Shown here: one piece after another, positions 56,053 through 64,000 of the stretch
Layout: every line of letters begins with the position of its first letter
Position numbering within the stretch: the first letter of the stretch is position 1
Assembly: GCF_021390155.1 (NCBI RefSeq)
Contig: NZ_CP089985.1
Location: 1,065,001-1,129,000, forward strand
Direction of reading: 5' to 3'
Length of the DNA stretch: 64,000 bases
DNA from: Pseudomonas sp. HN11
GTDB taxonomy: Bacteria > Pseudomonadota > Gammaproteobacteria > Pseudomonadales > Pseudomonadaceae
Position numbers and translations under genes: made by a program
Notes under the pieces: generated by a model
Told to the model about the DNA's origin: nothing
Seen by the model: the letters and a program-made list of their open reading frames with translations, nothing else
The model's database searches: none

Positions 56053-57360
56053 TCAGAGCTGATATTTCTCACGCACCAGTGAGCCGACGCCCATACGATC
56101 TAGAATGTGCATCGGGCACAGGATCGTGACGCGAACGGTTCCCGGCAACCGGCTGATGTCAATCGAACCGTTGAGGGTTGCGCGGTTGCGCACCTCATCC
56201 ATAGACAGTCCCGTGACCGCCGCCGCGCGCTCCAGGCCATTTTCCGTCGCAAGGTTGAGGTCGGCGCCACTGCCGATAAAGGTAATAGGGCCGTTGTCTT
56301 CAATCTCGAACTGCCCCCAGCGCTCGCCCAGTGCTTTGACTCGCAGCCGTTGTTCGGCCGTCATCGGGCGAGCCATGGGCGGCAGGTCATCAAGGTTTTG
56401 CAGCAGGATCGGGCCGTCAAGGGTCAGCCCCTTGATCACGTGGGCAGTGAGTTCGGTTTCACCCGACACATCGGTGGCATGCCCGGCAATTTCACCATTG
56501 CCTTGCTGAGCGTGCATATCGCCCATGTAAACCCCGGCGCCGGGGACTCTCACTGGGCAAATCAGGATGCAACCTTCGCGGACAGAGTTAGTGTCCATGT
56601 GCCCGTCGGTTTTCGCGGCGTGCAGTTGCTCATGGGTCATGCCGTAGCGGTGGGGCGCGCCGACCAGGTACTGGCCGAAGTCGGCGCAGTTGTGGGAATC
56701 CGGCAGATCCCTTGAAGGGGTGGTGCCGATATTGCCCAGGAACGGCCGCATATGAGCCGCAAGGCCAGGGATGTCAGCGCGGGCCAGGGAGAGAATGGAA
56801 TGCTGGGCGGACAACTCTGGCAACGCCGCCATCTCCGGCGCCTGGCCGGCGAGACGGTCGGCTACCGATTGGTTGACGGTCAGGCTCACCTGATGCTCTG
56901 CGTCGAACACAATGACGTAGCCATGGCTGAAACGAAACGCGCTGACTTCTGCACCGCAGGCATTGCAGCGAATAGCGTCTGCGCCGATGCCGTCGACATG
57001 GCTGGCGGGATGCTCCTGCCCACAGTTGGAACAGAACTTGGCGACAAAGGGATCGCCATGATAACGCCCCTCAACAAAACGCATGACACCTGACGAAGTG
57101 GCCAGTGACGTCACGCGCATGCGTTTGATCTTCAGGGCCACGGCGTCACCGACCTCTGCGCCGGCGATGAATACGGGTTGAGTCACCTCATGGCCACCCT
57201 CAAATGCGGGCGTGATCATTGGGCCCCAACACCCCGGCGGCGTACCGGTGATGAGCGTGCCGCCATCGGCGAGCGGGCCGAGCATCTTCTGGCTGGGGCC
57301 GATGAGGCCGTTGGTATAGGTGTTGACGCTCAGGCGATCAACCGGTGTTGAGTTGTGCAT
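56053..57360 (-). CDS. Acetamidase/formamidase family protein (FmdA/AmdA)
   Basis: 435 residues. Members hydrolyse formamide or short amides to ammonia and the acid. Recognisable segments are NGLIGPSQKMLGPLADGG, GCWGPMITPAFEGG, and GYVGDMHAQQGNGE (here VYMGDMHAQQGNGE), the latter bearing the catalytic acid. A four-Cys zinc-ribbon-like insert, CSNCGQEH...CNACGAE, lies at about residues 107-133. It is a single gene, with ATTTTTATTCTCC before the ATG offering only a weak ribosome binding site. Confidence 0.87.
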   Translation of the reverse strand: MHNSTPVDRLSVNTYTNGLIGPSQKMLGPLADGGTLITGTPPGCWGPMITPAFEGGHEVTQPVFIAGAEVGDAVALKIKRMRVTSLATSSGVMRFVEGRYHGDPFVAKFCSNCGQEHPASHVDGIGADAIRCNACGAEVSAFRFSHGYVIVFDAEHQVSLTVNQSVADRLAGQAPEMAALPELSAQHSILSLARADIPGLAAHMRPFLGNIGTTPSRDLPDSHNCADFGQYLVGAPHRYGMTHEQLHAAKTDGHMDTNSVREGCILICPVRVPGAGVYMGDMHAQQGNGEIAGHATDVSGETELTAHVIKGLTLDGPILLQNLDDLPPMARPMTAEQRLRVKALGERWGQFEIEDNGPITFIGSGADLNLATENGLERAAAVTGLSMDEVRNRATLNGSIDISRLPGTVRVTILCPMHILDRMGVGSLVREKYQL

Positions 57361-57607
57361 TTTTATTCTCCGGGTCCTATGTGATTGAACCTTCGGTCAC
57401 GGCGTATTGCTCAGGGAAGGTTCAGGCAGGCCCAGTAGACCGGTGTTTTGTATCCCGAATATGTCGCGCGGGTGCGCTAATACACAGTGGTACATAACGA
57501 TGGGAGAGGAAGGTTTGTAACTGCAAAAATCCTGATAGGGTTCTGTGGACTGGCGCTTTGAGGTGCTTGCTCAGCTATCGTTTTCCTACTTGCCGCGGAG
57601 AATATTC

Positions 57608-58321
57608 ATGTCCAATCAAGCAACAGCGCATTACGTAACGTTCAAGCGTCCAGACGGCGCCGAGGTCAATGGTTACCTGGCCAGCCCGGCTGTGCTGGAA
57701 GGGGCGCCGGCCATCGTATTGATTCAAGAGTGGTGGGGGCTTAACGAGCAGATCAAGGGCGTGGCCATTCGCCTTGCCGCCTGCGGTTACCGGGTGCTGG
57801 TGCCGGACCTTTATCGCGGCGCCTCGACCGTGGAAGAGGAAGAAGCCCATCACCTGATGGACAGCCTGGATTTTGGCGATGCAGTGTCCCAAGACATCAA
57901 GGGCGCAGTGCGCTATCTGCAGACCGACTCGAAAAAAGTGGGCGTGACCGGCTACTGCATGGGCGGGGCATTGACACTGTTGGCGCTTAACGCGATTCCG
58001 GAGCTGGCCGCAGGTGTGGTCTGGTATGGCTTTCCACCGCTTGAATATCTGGATGCGGCAAAAATCAAAGCACCGCTGATTGGCCATTGGGGCACACAGG
58101 ATGCTTTTTTCAATATCGAAACCGTCGCGGAGCTGGAGTCAACGCTGCACGCGGCAGGTGTGGACGCGACCTTCTACCGTTACCTGGCGCGCCATGCCTT
58201 TGCCAACGAAACAGCGATCGGCAACGGCCGCATACCCGACACGCAATACGACGCCGCAAGGTCGCAATTGGCGTGGGACCGCACGTTGACCTTCTTCGGC
58301 AAAACCCTGTGGCAGGCGTAA
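57608..58321 (+). CDS. Dienelactone hydrolase family protein
   Basis: 237 residues. Alpha/beta hydrolase with the Cys nucleophile in GYCMGGALTL, Asp in GTQDAFF and His in ARHAFANE. Dienelactone hydrolases open dienelactone to maleylacetate in chlorocatechol breakdown, but many relatives have other ester substrates; no aromatic ring-cleavage genes lie next to it. The ATG at 57608 (MSNQATAHYV) follows GGAGAATATTC; the frame is open back to 57545. Confidence 0.88.
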   Translation: MSNQATAHYVTFKRPDGAEVNGYLASPAVLEGAPAIVLIQEWWGLNEQIKGVAIRLAACGYRVLVPDLYRGASTVEEEEAHHLMDSLDFGDAVSQDIKGAVRYLQTDSKKVGVTGYCMGGALTLLALNAIPELAAGVVWYGFPPLEYLDAAKIKAPLIGHWGTQDAFFNIETVAELESTLHAAGVDATFYRYLARHAFANETAIGNGRIPDTQYDAARSQLAWDRTLTFFGKTLWQA

Positions 58322-58410
58322 GGCGCAAATAGCCTTCGGTAAAACGATGAGTTGCCGGTCTGCCTGAACCTGTTGGTTCACCCTGAATCAACGGAGGCGG
58401 GCCGGCCTCC

Positions 58411-58671
58411 TTACTCTGCCTCTGGCTGCCCGATCTCGGCCAGGGCGCTGGCGTTGTTCTTGAACGCTGCTGCAAAGGCGGCGCGGTTCTTGGCCATGAA
58501 AATACCGGCGTCTTCTGCCTGCTTTTCAGTCAAGCCTTCCACGTTTTTCAACAGGACATCCATCAGAGACTCTGCCAGTTCAAGCATCTGGTCGTGTGCG
58601 TCGGCAAGTTTGCGATCCACGAATGTAGTCTCCAAGTCGCGGGTACTGCGATACAGGGTTTCAACAGCCAT
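58411..58671 (-). CDS. yebG: YebG-family DNA-damage-inducible protein
   Basis: 86 residues. MAVETLYRSTRDLETTFVDR and DQMLELAESLMDVL match the YebG family, small SOS-induced proteins of unknown function. A near-perfect LexA box lies 69-85 nt upstream, which supports the identity. A short GGAGGC-gggccg-GCCTCC hairpin (58393-58410) abuts the stop codon and could help end the transcript. Confidence 0.85.
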   Translation of the reverse strand: MAVETLYRSTRDLETTFVDRKLADAHDQMLELAESLMDVLLKNVEGLTEKQAEDAGIFMAKNRAAFAAAFKNNASALAEIGQPEAE

Positions 58672-58740
58672 TTTTTGGCCTCGTCATCAGGGTGCAGTAG
58701 TGAAGGGGAGTAGCCCTTGTGTTCGGGTGTTACTGAGATG

Positions 58741-58756
58741 CTGTATTTATATACAG
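58741..58756. promoter_or_regulatory. LexA (SOS) box of yebG
   Basis: CTGTATTTATATACAG matches the LexA consensus CTGTATATATATACAG at 15 of 16 positions, with flanking TG and TA that also fit (58739-58758). It lies before yebG on the minus strand. Confidence 0.88.
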
Positions 58757-58945
58757 TAAAAAGGGTAAGCCAAACCGTCGGTTTTGGGTAGCAGTTTTTC
58801 AATGTAGCCCGTAAATACAGGTTTTGAGTGCCTCATGTCACCCCGCCATCATCTTATACCTGCCCCTGGCCTTTTTTCTGCATGCAGAACAACCGTCACG
58901 TCCAACCCGCATTATCCGGTCGAGTCGACCTAAGGAAGCATCATC

Positions 58946-59434
58946 GTGAAGATCAATTGGGCCGAAAGGCTACGCCAGCAAGTGCACGGGCTGGCCGAGT
59001 CCCTGGGGAATCTGTTCGTCGAGTCGTTCCACTACCTGGCGCTGTTTGCCATTGGCGCGGTGACGGCCTGGGCGGCGGTGATGGAGTTTCTGGGGATGTT
59101 GGAGAACGGACACATCAAGATCGATGACATCTTGCTGCTGTTCATTTACTTGGAATTAGGCGCAATGGTCGGGATTTACTTCAAGACCAACCACATGCCG
59201 GTGCGGTTCCTGATCTACGTGGCGATCACCGCTCTGACGCGCCTATTGATCTCCAACGTGTCGCACCACAACCCGCCGGACGTGGGAATCATCTACCTGT
59301 GTGGTGGGATTCTGCTGTTGGCGTTCGCGATTCTGGTGGTGCGTTATGCCTCCTCGGCGTTCCCCTCGGTGAAGGTCGAAGGCCCGCGTCGCAAGGGCGA
59401 GGCGAGCCTGGAAACCGAGAAGGGCGAACTTTAA
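58946..59434 (+). CDS. psiE: PsiE-family membrane protein (phosphate-starvation-inducible)
   Basis: 162 residues from a GTG preceded by AAGGAAGCATCATC. Four membrane segments (about 27-48, 63-82, 90-108, 116-137) with the PsiE-typical LLLFIYLELGAMVGIYF and HMPVRFLIYVAITA. In E. coli psiE responds to phosphate starvation and to CRP; its molecular role is unknown. The C-terminal tail is charged. The stop codon overlaps the convergent DUF3509 gene by 4 nt. Confidence 0.87.
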   Translation: MKINWAERLRQQVHGLAESLGNLFVESFHYLALFAIGAVTAWAAVMEFLGMLENGHIKIDDILLLFIYLELGAMVGIYFKTNHMPVRFLIYVAITALTRLLISNVSHHNPPDVGIIYLCGGILLLAFAILVVRYASSAFPSVKVEGPRRKGEASLETEKGEL

Positions 59435-59745
59435 AGCCCGACGCTGAACGGCAGGGCGCGGGTGGGCGGTCGCTGCAGGACCTTGTGATCGCCATCCGTC
59501 ATCACCGCCAGGATCTCCATGGCGCTGTGGCCCTGCTCGATGGCAATACCGAACTGGATACTTTGCACCAGGCGTTTGAGGCGCTCTGGATCATTGCGCT
59601 GTTCGGCGCTGATCATGCGCTTGGCCACTACGCCTTGTTCGTTGGAGAGGGTCAGCATGATGCTGCCGTCCAGCCGTTGTATGCTCAAGTTGACGCGGTA
59701 TTCAGGGGTGAACGTGTCGGTGATGATCTGAAAAGGATTGTCCAT
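59431..59745 (-). CDS. DUF3509 family protein
   Basis: 104 residues from the ATG at 59745 (MDNPFQIITDTF), giving the typical start of this small family seen mainly in Pseudomonas. No membrane segment or signal peptide. The pattern YRVNLSIQRLDGSIMLTL suggests a small beta sheet. Function unknown. It overlaps psiE at the 3' end. Confidence 0.78.
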   Translation of the reverse strand: MDNPFQIITDTFTPEYRVNLSIQRLDGSIMLTLSNEQGVVAKRMISAEQRNDPERLKRLVQSIQFGIAIEQGHSAMEILAVMTDGDHKVLQRPPTRALPFSVGL

Positions 59746-59920
59746 GGTGCGTACCGCCTGATAAGAACATGCAGTCATTGACGACCGGTGTCGGGATTAG
59801 TTCGCGTCTCCTGACCATCGGCCACTCCGTCGCTGAGGTTTTCACAAGGTCCGTTTCCCTCCCTGGCTGTACAGCAAAGGCCGTGCCGCATAAGGCGCCG
59901 AGCCGTTATTGCAGGCAAAA

Positions 59921-59947
59921 AAAAGGCGAACCGGGGTTCGCCTTTTT
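59921..59947. terminator. Bidirectional Rho-independent terminator
   Basis: AAAAGGCGAACC and GGTTCGCCTTTTT form a 12-bp stem with A- and T-runs on both sides. It lies 15 nt after the stop codon of the serine transporter gene (minus strand). Confidence 0.88.
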
Positions 59948-59962
59948 GCTGGGTGATCTATT

Positions 59963-61252
59963 TCAGGGCAGTACGGAGAAAACGATCGCAGACAGCGCAA
60001 TCAGTCCAACCACCACCACAAACACATTCGACACCTGGCCCGAATACTGGCGCAGAGATGGCACGCGGCGAATCCCATACATCGGCATCAGGAACAGCAG
60101 GCACGCGATGATCGGCCCGCCCATGGTTTCGATCATGCGCAAAATGCTCGGGTTGAAGGTGGCCACTGCCCAGCAGGTCAGCACCATGAATAGCGCGGTG
60201 CAACGTTCCAGCCATTTAACCGACATCGAGCGGTTACGCCCACGCAGGGATTTGACGATCAAACCCTGGAACCCTTCGCTGGCGCCAATGTAGTGGCCGA
60301 GGAAGGACTTGGTGATGGCCACCAGCGCGATCAACGGCGCCGCGTAGGCGATCACCGGGGTCTGGAAGTGGTTGGCCAGGTACGACAGGATCGAGATGTT
60401 CTGCGCCTTGGCCGCTGCCAGGTCGGCTGGCGACAGTGCCAGTACGCAGCTGAAGCAGAAGAACATCACGGTCAGCACCATCATGCCGTGGGCGGTGGCC
60501 AGGATGCCGCTGCTTTTGCGCTCGGCCTGCGCGCCGTACACGCGTTTCTGGTCGACGGCGAAGGCGGAGATGATCGGCGAGTGGTTGAAGGAAAACACCA
60601 TCACCGGAATCGCCAGCCATAGGGTTTTGAAGAACAGCGGCATGGGCATGCCATCACCGGCGGAGGCGAAGAACGCGCCGTTCCAGTTGGGGATCAGGCT
60701 GACGGCCAGCAACAGCAGGGCCGCGACGAAGGGATACACCAGCACGCTCATGGCCTTGACGATCACGCCCTGGCCGCAGCGCACGATGGCCATCAGGCCA
60801 AGAATCAGCACCAGCGACAGAATCGCCCGAGGCGGTGGGGTCATGTGCAGTTGGTGTTCCATGAAACTGCCCAGGGTGTTGGTCAGCGCCACGCTGTACA
60901 CCAGCAGGATCGGGAAGATGGCGAAGAAATACAGCAGGGTGATCAGCTTGCCCGCACCGACGCCAAAGTGCTCTTCGACCACTTCGGTGATGTCGCCAGA
61001 TCTGCCTGACAGCACAAAGCGCGTCAGCCCACGGTGGGCGAAGAAGGTCATCGGGAAGGCCAGCAGAGCCAGTACGATCAACGGCCAGAAGCCGCCGACG
61101 CCGGCGTTGATCGGCAGAAACAACGTGCCGGCACCGATGGCGGTGCCGTAGAGGCCCAGCATCCAGGTGGTGTCGTGTCTGGTCCAGCCGGTGGTCACGG
61201 TTGTTGCTGTAGCAGCAGGATTTTCAGCAGCAGGTGTACGTACATCGATCAT
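59963..61252 (-). CDS. sdaC: Serine/H+ symporter, SdaC/HAAAP family
   Basis: 429 residues, the length of E. coli SdaC, with about 11 membrane segments. Typical segments are LGLYGTAIGAGTLFLPINAG in the first helix, and SFNHSPIISAF. It imports L-serine. The ATG at 61252 follows GAGGCAATACCG; the frame is open to 61321, which would overlap sdaA. It is 62 nt downstream of sdaA, so uptake and deamination of serine are expressed together. Confidence 0.9.
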   Translation of the reverse strand: MIDVRTPAAENPAATATTVTTGWTRHDTTWMLGLYGTAIGAGTLFLPINAGVGGFWPLIVLALLAFPMTFFAHRGLTRFVLSGRSGDITEVVEEHFGVGAGKLITLLYFFAIFPILLVYSVALTNTLGSFMEHQLHMTPPPRAILSLVLILGLMAIVRCGQGVIVKAMSVLVYPFVAALLLLAVSLIPNWNGAFFASAGDGMPMPLFFKTLWLAIPVMVFSFNHSPIISAFAVDQKRVYGAQAERKSSGILATAHGMMVLTVMFFCFSCVLALSPADLAAAKAQNISILSYLANHFQTPVIAYAAPLIALVAITKSFLGHYIGASEGFQGLIVKSLRGRNRSMSVKWLERCTALFMVLTCWAVATFNPSILRMIETMGGPIIACLLFLMPMYGIRRVPSLRQYSGQVSNVFVVVVGLIALSAIVFSVLP

Positions 61253-61314
61253 CGGTATTGCCTCGTTATTATTTTTGCGCGGGCTCACGTAGGGGACGGG
61301 TAGCAGTGCTCCGG

Positions 61315-62691
61315 TCAGCACTCCACCCAGCTGACCGCCAGGCCGCCCCTTGAAGTTTCTTTGTATTTGTCATGCATATCGGCGCCGGTATCACGCATGG
61401 TGCGGATCACCCGGTCGAGCGAGATGAAGTGCTTGCCATCACCGCGCAGGGCCATCTGCGTGGCGTTGATCGCCTTGACGGCGGCGATGGCATTGCGCTC
61501 GATGCATGGCACCTGAACCAGGCCGCCGACCGGGTCGCAGGTCAGGCCGAGGTTGTGTTCCAGGCCGATTTCGGCGGCGTTTTCCAGTTGCTCGGGGGTG
61601 GCGCCAAGGATGTCGGCCAAGCCCGCGGCGGCCATGGCGCACGCCGAACCGACTTCGCCCTGGCAGCCGACTTCGGCACCGGAGATGGAGGCGTTTTTCT
61701 TGCAGAGGATGCCGACGGCGGCAGCGGCCAAAAAGAAATTGACCACGTCATCGTCAGACGCGTCCGCGTTGAATTTCATGTAGTAATGCAGCACCGCCGG
61801 GATGATCCCCGCCGCACCGTTGGTCGGTGCGGTGACCATGCGCCCACCGGCCGCGTTTTCTTCGTTGACGGCCAGCGCGAACAGGTTGACCCATTCCATG
61901 GCCGACAAGGTCGAGGTGATGACATTCGGTTTGCCGATTTCCAACAGGCTGCGGTGCAATTTCGCCGCGCGACGGGGCACGTCCAGGCCGCCCGGCAAGG
62001 TGCCTTCATCGCGCAGACCTTGTTCCACGCATTCGCGCATCACCGACCAGATATGCAACAGGCCACTGCGGATGTCGGCGTCGCTGCGCCAGGCGCGTTC
62101 GTTGGCCATCATCAGCTCGGAAACCCGCAGGCCATGCTTGTTGCACAAGGCCAGCAGTTCCACGGCGCTGGAAAAGTCGTAGGGCAACTCAACATCGCTG
62201 GTCGGCGCAATACCCGAGGCCGCTTCCGCCGCTTCGATGATGAAACCGCCGCCCACCGAGTAGTAGGTCTGCTCGTTCAACAAACCGTTTTCGCCGTAGG
62301 CGTGCAGGGACATGGCGTTGGGGTGGTAGGGCAGGCTTTCGTCCAGCAGTAGGAGATCCTGTTGCCAGTTGAAGGCAATGTCTTGCTGGCCTGCGAGCAG
62401 CAGTCGGCCGGATTCGCGCAATTGCTGGATGCGGGCGTTGATCGAGGTGGGGTCGACCTGGTCCGGCCATTCGCCCATCAGCCCCATCACGCAGGCACGG
62501 TCGGTGGCGTGGCCGACGCCGGTGGCGGACAGCGAGCCATACAGGCGCACCTCCACGCGGCGGGTCTGGCTGAGTAATTGTTGGTCGGTCAGGGCTCGGG
62601 CAAAGGTCGCTGCTGCCCGCATGGGGCCGACGGTATGGGAGCTGGAGGGGCCAATACCCACCTTGAATAGATCGAAAACACTGATAGCCAT
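61315..62691 (-). CDS. sdaA: L-serine ammonia-lyase (iron-sulfur type)
   Basis: 458 residues, single-chain type. It deaminates L-serine to pyruvate and ammonia. The start [20 protein letters not shown] is typical. Four cysteines sit at 343 (GCQGEVG), 385 (TCDPVGG), 396 (PCIERN) and 458, the C-terminal residue; these are the [4Fe-4S] ligands known from the Legionella enzyme, including the terminal Cys tail. Transcribed with sdaC and divergent from the LysR gene. Confidence 0.95.
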   Translation of the reverse strand: MAISVFDLFKVGIGPSSSHTVGPMRAAATFARALTDQQLLSQTRRVEVRLYGSLSATGVGHATDRACVMGLMGEWPDQVDPTSINARIQQLRESGRLLLAGQQDIAFNWQQDLLLLDESLPYHPNAMSLHAYGENGLLNEQTYYSVGGGFIIEAAEAASGIAPTSDVELPYDFSSAVELLALCNKHGLRVSELMMANERAWRSDADIRSGLLHIWSVMRECVEQGLRDEGTLPGGLDVPRRAAKLHRSLLEIGKPNVITSTLSAMEWVNLFALAVNEENAAGGRMVTAPTNGAAGIIPAVLHYYMKFNADASDDDVVNFFLAAAAVGILCKKNASISGAEVGCQGEVGSACAMAAAGLADILGATPEQLENAAEIGLEHNLGLTCDPVGGLVQVPCIERNAIAAVKAINATQMALRGDGKHFISLDRVIRTMRDTGADMHDKYKETSRGGLAVSWVEC

Positions 62692-62828
62692 GCTAAAGCC
62701 TTACAAGCAATGGAGTAGAAGTCGCTGCCATGTTTTGTAGAGCGAGCGGAATTGGCGCGATACTGAGCCTCTGGATCGGCACTGACCAACGAATTATCCT
62801 AAGACACCCTTTAGCAGGACTAAACACT

Positions 62829-63776
62829 ATGGCCCGGCCCCTTCATGGCCAGACGTATGTCTGGCTGCACGTTTTTTCCTGTGCTGCGCGGCATTTGTCG
62901 TTCACCCGCTGCGCCGAGGAACTGCACATCACGCCGGGCGCAGTGAGCCAGCAGATCCGCCAGTTGGAGGAACGATTGGGTTTCCGCTTGTTTCATCGGC
63001 GCGCGCGTGGGGTGGAGCTGAGTGCCGAGGGCCAGCGATTGGCGACAACGGTGGGTGAGGCCTACGGCAGCATCGACGCGGAGTTGCAGCGCCTGGATGC
63101 AGGGATGATCAGCGGGACTTTGCGCCTGCGCTCGATCCCCTCGTTTCTCGGCAAGTGGCTGACCCCTCGGTTACCGCGTTTGCAGCAGCGCTTTCCGGAT
63201 ATCCAACTGCGCATGGTTGCCGAAGACAGCAACATCGCCCTGCATGAGGGCGACTTCGACCTGGCCATCGACTTGAACGACGGCAGCTATCCTGGCCTGT
63301 TATCCACAGCCCTGCTGGACGAACAGATTTTCCCCGTCTGTGCCCCGAGCCTGCTGCGCGGCCGGCCTCCGCTGCATGGTCCTGCCGACCTGGTGCATTT
63401 CCCACTGCTGCACGACATCACCGCCTGGCGTGGGAGTTATGAGTATGCCGAGTGGGAGTTTTACCTGAATGCTATCGGCTATCACGGTGCCGATGTGCGC
63501 CGTGGCCACACCTTCAACCGCAACCACCTGACCATCGAAGCCGCCATCGCCGGTATGGGGGTGGCCATTGCGCGGCGCACGTTGCTCAACGATGAGCTGG
63601 AGCGAGGCACCTTGATCGTACCTTTCGGCATGGCCGTGCCTAACCACAAGCGTTACGTGTTGTTGTATGCGCCAGGCGCACTGAGCCATCCGGGCGTACG
63701 CGCGGTGCATGATTGGTTGGTTGAAGAAGCGGGGATTTTCCGCGGACTGCACCCGTTGGGAGAGGGGCAATTGTGA
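62829..63776 (+). CDS. LysR-family transcriptional regulator (DsdC/GcvA-like)
   Basis: 315 residues from the ATG at 62829. The N-terminal HTH (LSFTRCAEELHITPGAVSQQIRQLEERLG) reads as a typical LysR domain, followed by the effector domain (about 98-300). It is divergent from sdaA-sdaC with a 137-nt gap, so it probably controls serine use; similarity in layout to DsdC/GcvA fits but the effector is unknown. An alternative start further upstream at 62730 lies close to sdaA. Confidence 0.86.
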   Translation: MARPLHGQTYVWLHVFSCAARHLSFTRCAEELHITPGAVSQQIRQLEERLGFRLFHRRARGVELSAEGQRLATTVGEAYGSIDAELQRLDAGMISGTLRLRSIPSFLGKWLTPRLPRLQQRFPDIQLRMVAEDSNIALHEGDFDLAIDLNDGSYPGLLSTALLDEQIFPVCAPSLLRGRPPLHGPADLVHFPLLHDITAWRGSYEYAEWEFYLNAIGYHGADVRRGHTFNRNHLTIEAAIAGMGVAIARRTLLNDELERGTLIVPFGMAVPNHKRYVLLYAPGALSHPGVRAVHDWLVEEAGIFRGLHPLGEGQL

Positions 63777-63988
63777 GATCTGTTGGAGGTAAGAATATGT
63801 AACCAACTCCCCACCCTAACAGCGTTTTTGCTCGTCGTCAGGCTTAATTTGTAATGTGGGATTTATCTTTGCAAAGGGGTTGAAATGTTCTTCTGACTGC
63901 TCAATTGTGTAAGCAAGAGGTCATGGTTTCACCGCCCCGGTGCCGCAGTTGTGACCTCTCGCGAGCTAGCTGAAATAAGGGAAGAACT
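63777..63988. other. Intergenic region before the last gene
   Basis: 212 bases, AT-richer than the flanking genes, without an open frame of note. A promoter for the next gene should lie here; I see no clear consensus. It ends in AAGGGAAGAACT, a good ribosome binding site for the ATG at 63989. Confidence 0.4.
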
Positions 63989-64000
63989 ATGCAAATCCAA
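63989..64000 (+). CDS. Start of a gene cut by the window edge, possibly HPF/RaiA family
   Basis: Only four codons (MQIQ) are visible, preceded by AAGGGAAGAACT. Pseudomonas ribosome-hibernation (HPF/RaiA-like) proteins begin MQIQVNSDNH, which fits, but four residues cannot prove it. Confidence 0.4.

Overview
The window is a chromosomal segment of a Pseudomonas species, most likely of the P. fluorescens group. The grounds are the complete algD-to-algA alginate operon, a 218-residue carboxylesterase matching P. fluorescens EstB with its Ser114, Pseudomonas-type REP/REPIN repeats, the aapJQMP transporter, the hmgA-fahA-maiA operon and small proteins of Pseudomonas-rich families (YebG, DUF3509). 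No tRNA, rRNA, CRISPR array, integrase or insertion sequence was seen.

Positions 433-16629 (minus strand) hold the whole 12-gene alginate operon in order algD, alg8, alg44, algK, algE, algG, algX, algL, algI, algJ, algF, algA. It covers GDP-mannuronate supply, c-di-GMP-gated polymerisation, epimerisation, acetylation, trimming and export. A candidate AlgU (sigma-22) promoter lies about 500 nt before algD, followed by a long leader rich in palindromes. Positions 17404-31424 are housekeeping genes: yaaA, an atypical polysaccharide deacetylase, phoH, moaCDE, rhlB, estB, the aapJQMP amino-acid uptake operon with a candidate sigma-54 promoter and NtrC-like site, and a GntR regulator with a CynX-type permease.

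Positions 31428-43592 are the most distinctive part: a chaperone-usher locus whose subunits all belong to DUF1120. A minus-strand run of nine genes encodes four subunits, a chaperone, an usher, a two-domain probable adhesin and two more subunits. On the plus strand follow a REC-HPt protein, a NarL/LuxR-type response regulator and two more separate DUF1120 genes. Every subunit ends with a penultimate tyrosine and carries two spaced cysteines, as expected of usher-assembled pilins. A 16-bp motif, TCGTA-N4-TTG-Y-AT-Y, occurs about 140-185 nt before the start codons of four transcription units in this locus, at a nearly constant distance from candidate -10 boxes. This looks like the target of a local regulator.

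Positions 43700-64000 hold accessory metabolism: an NTF2-like protein, a GIY-YIG protein, a TonB-dependent receptor with a signalling domain, a DacB-type lipoprotein, the homogentisate operon hmgA-fahA-maiA-transporter with its divergent IclR regulator, a SirB1-like protein, a leucine-dehydrogenase-like protein whose catalytic lysine is replaced by threonine, a formamidase-type enzyme, a dienelactone hydrolase, an SOS-box-controlled yebG, psiE, DUF3509, the serine pair sdaC-sdaA with a divergent LysR regulator, and the first codons of one more gene at the right edge.
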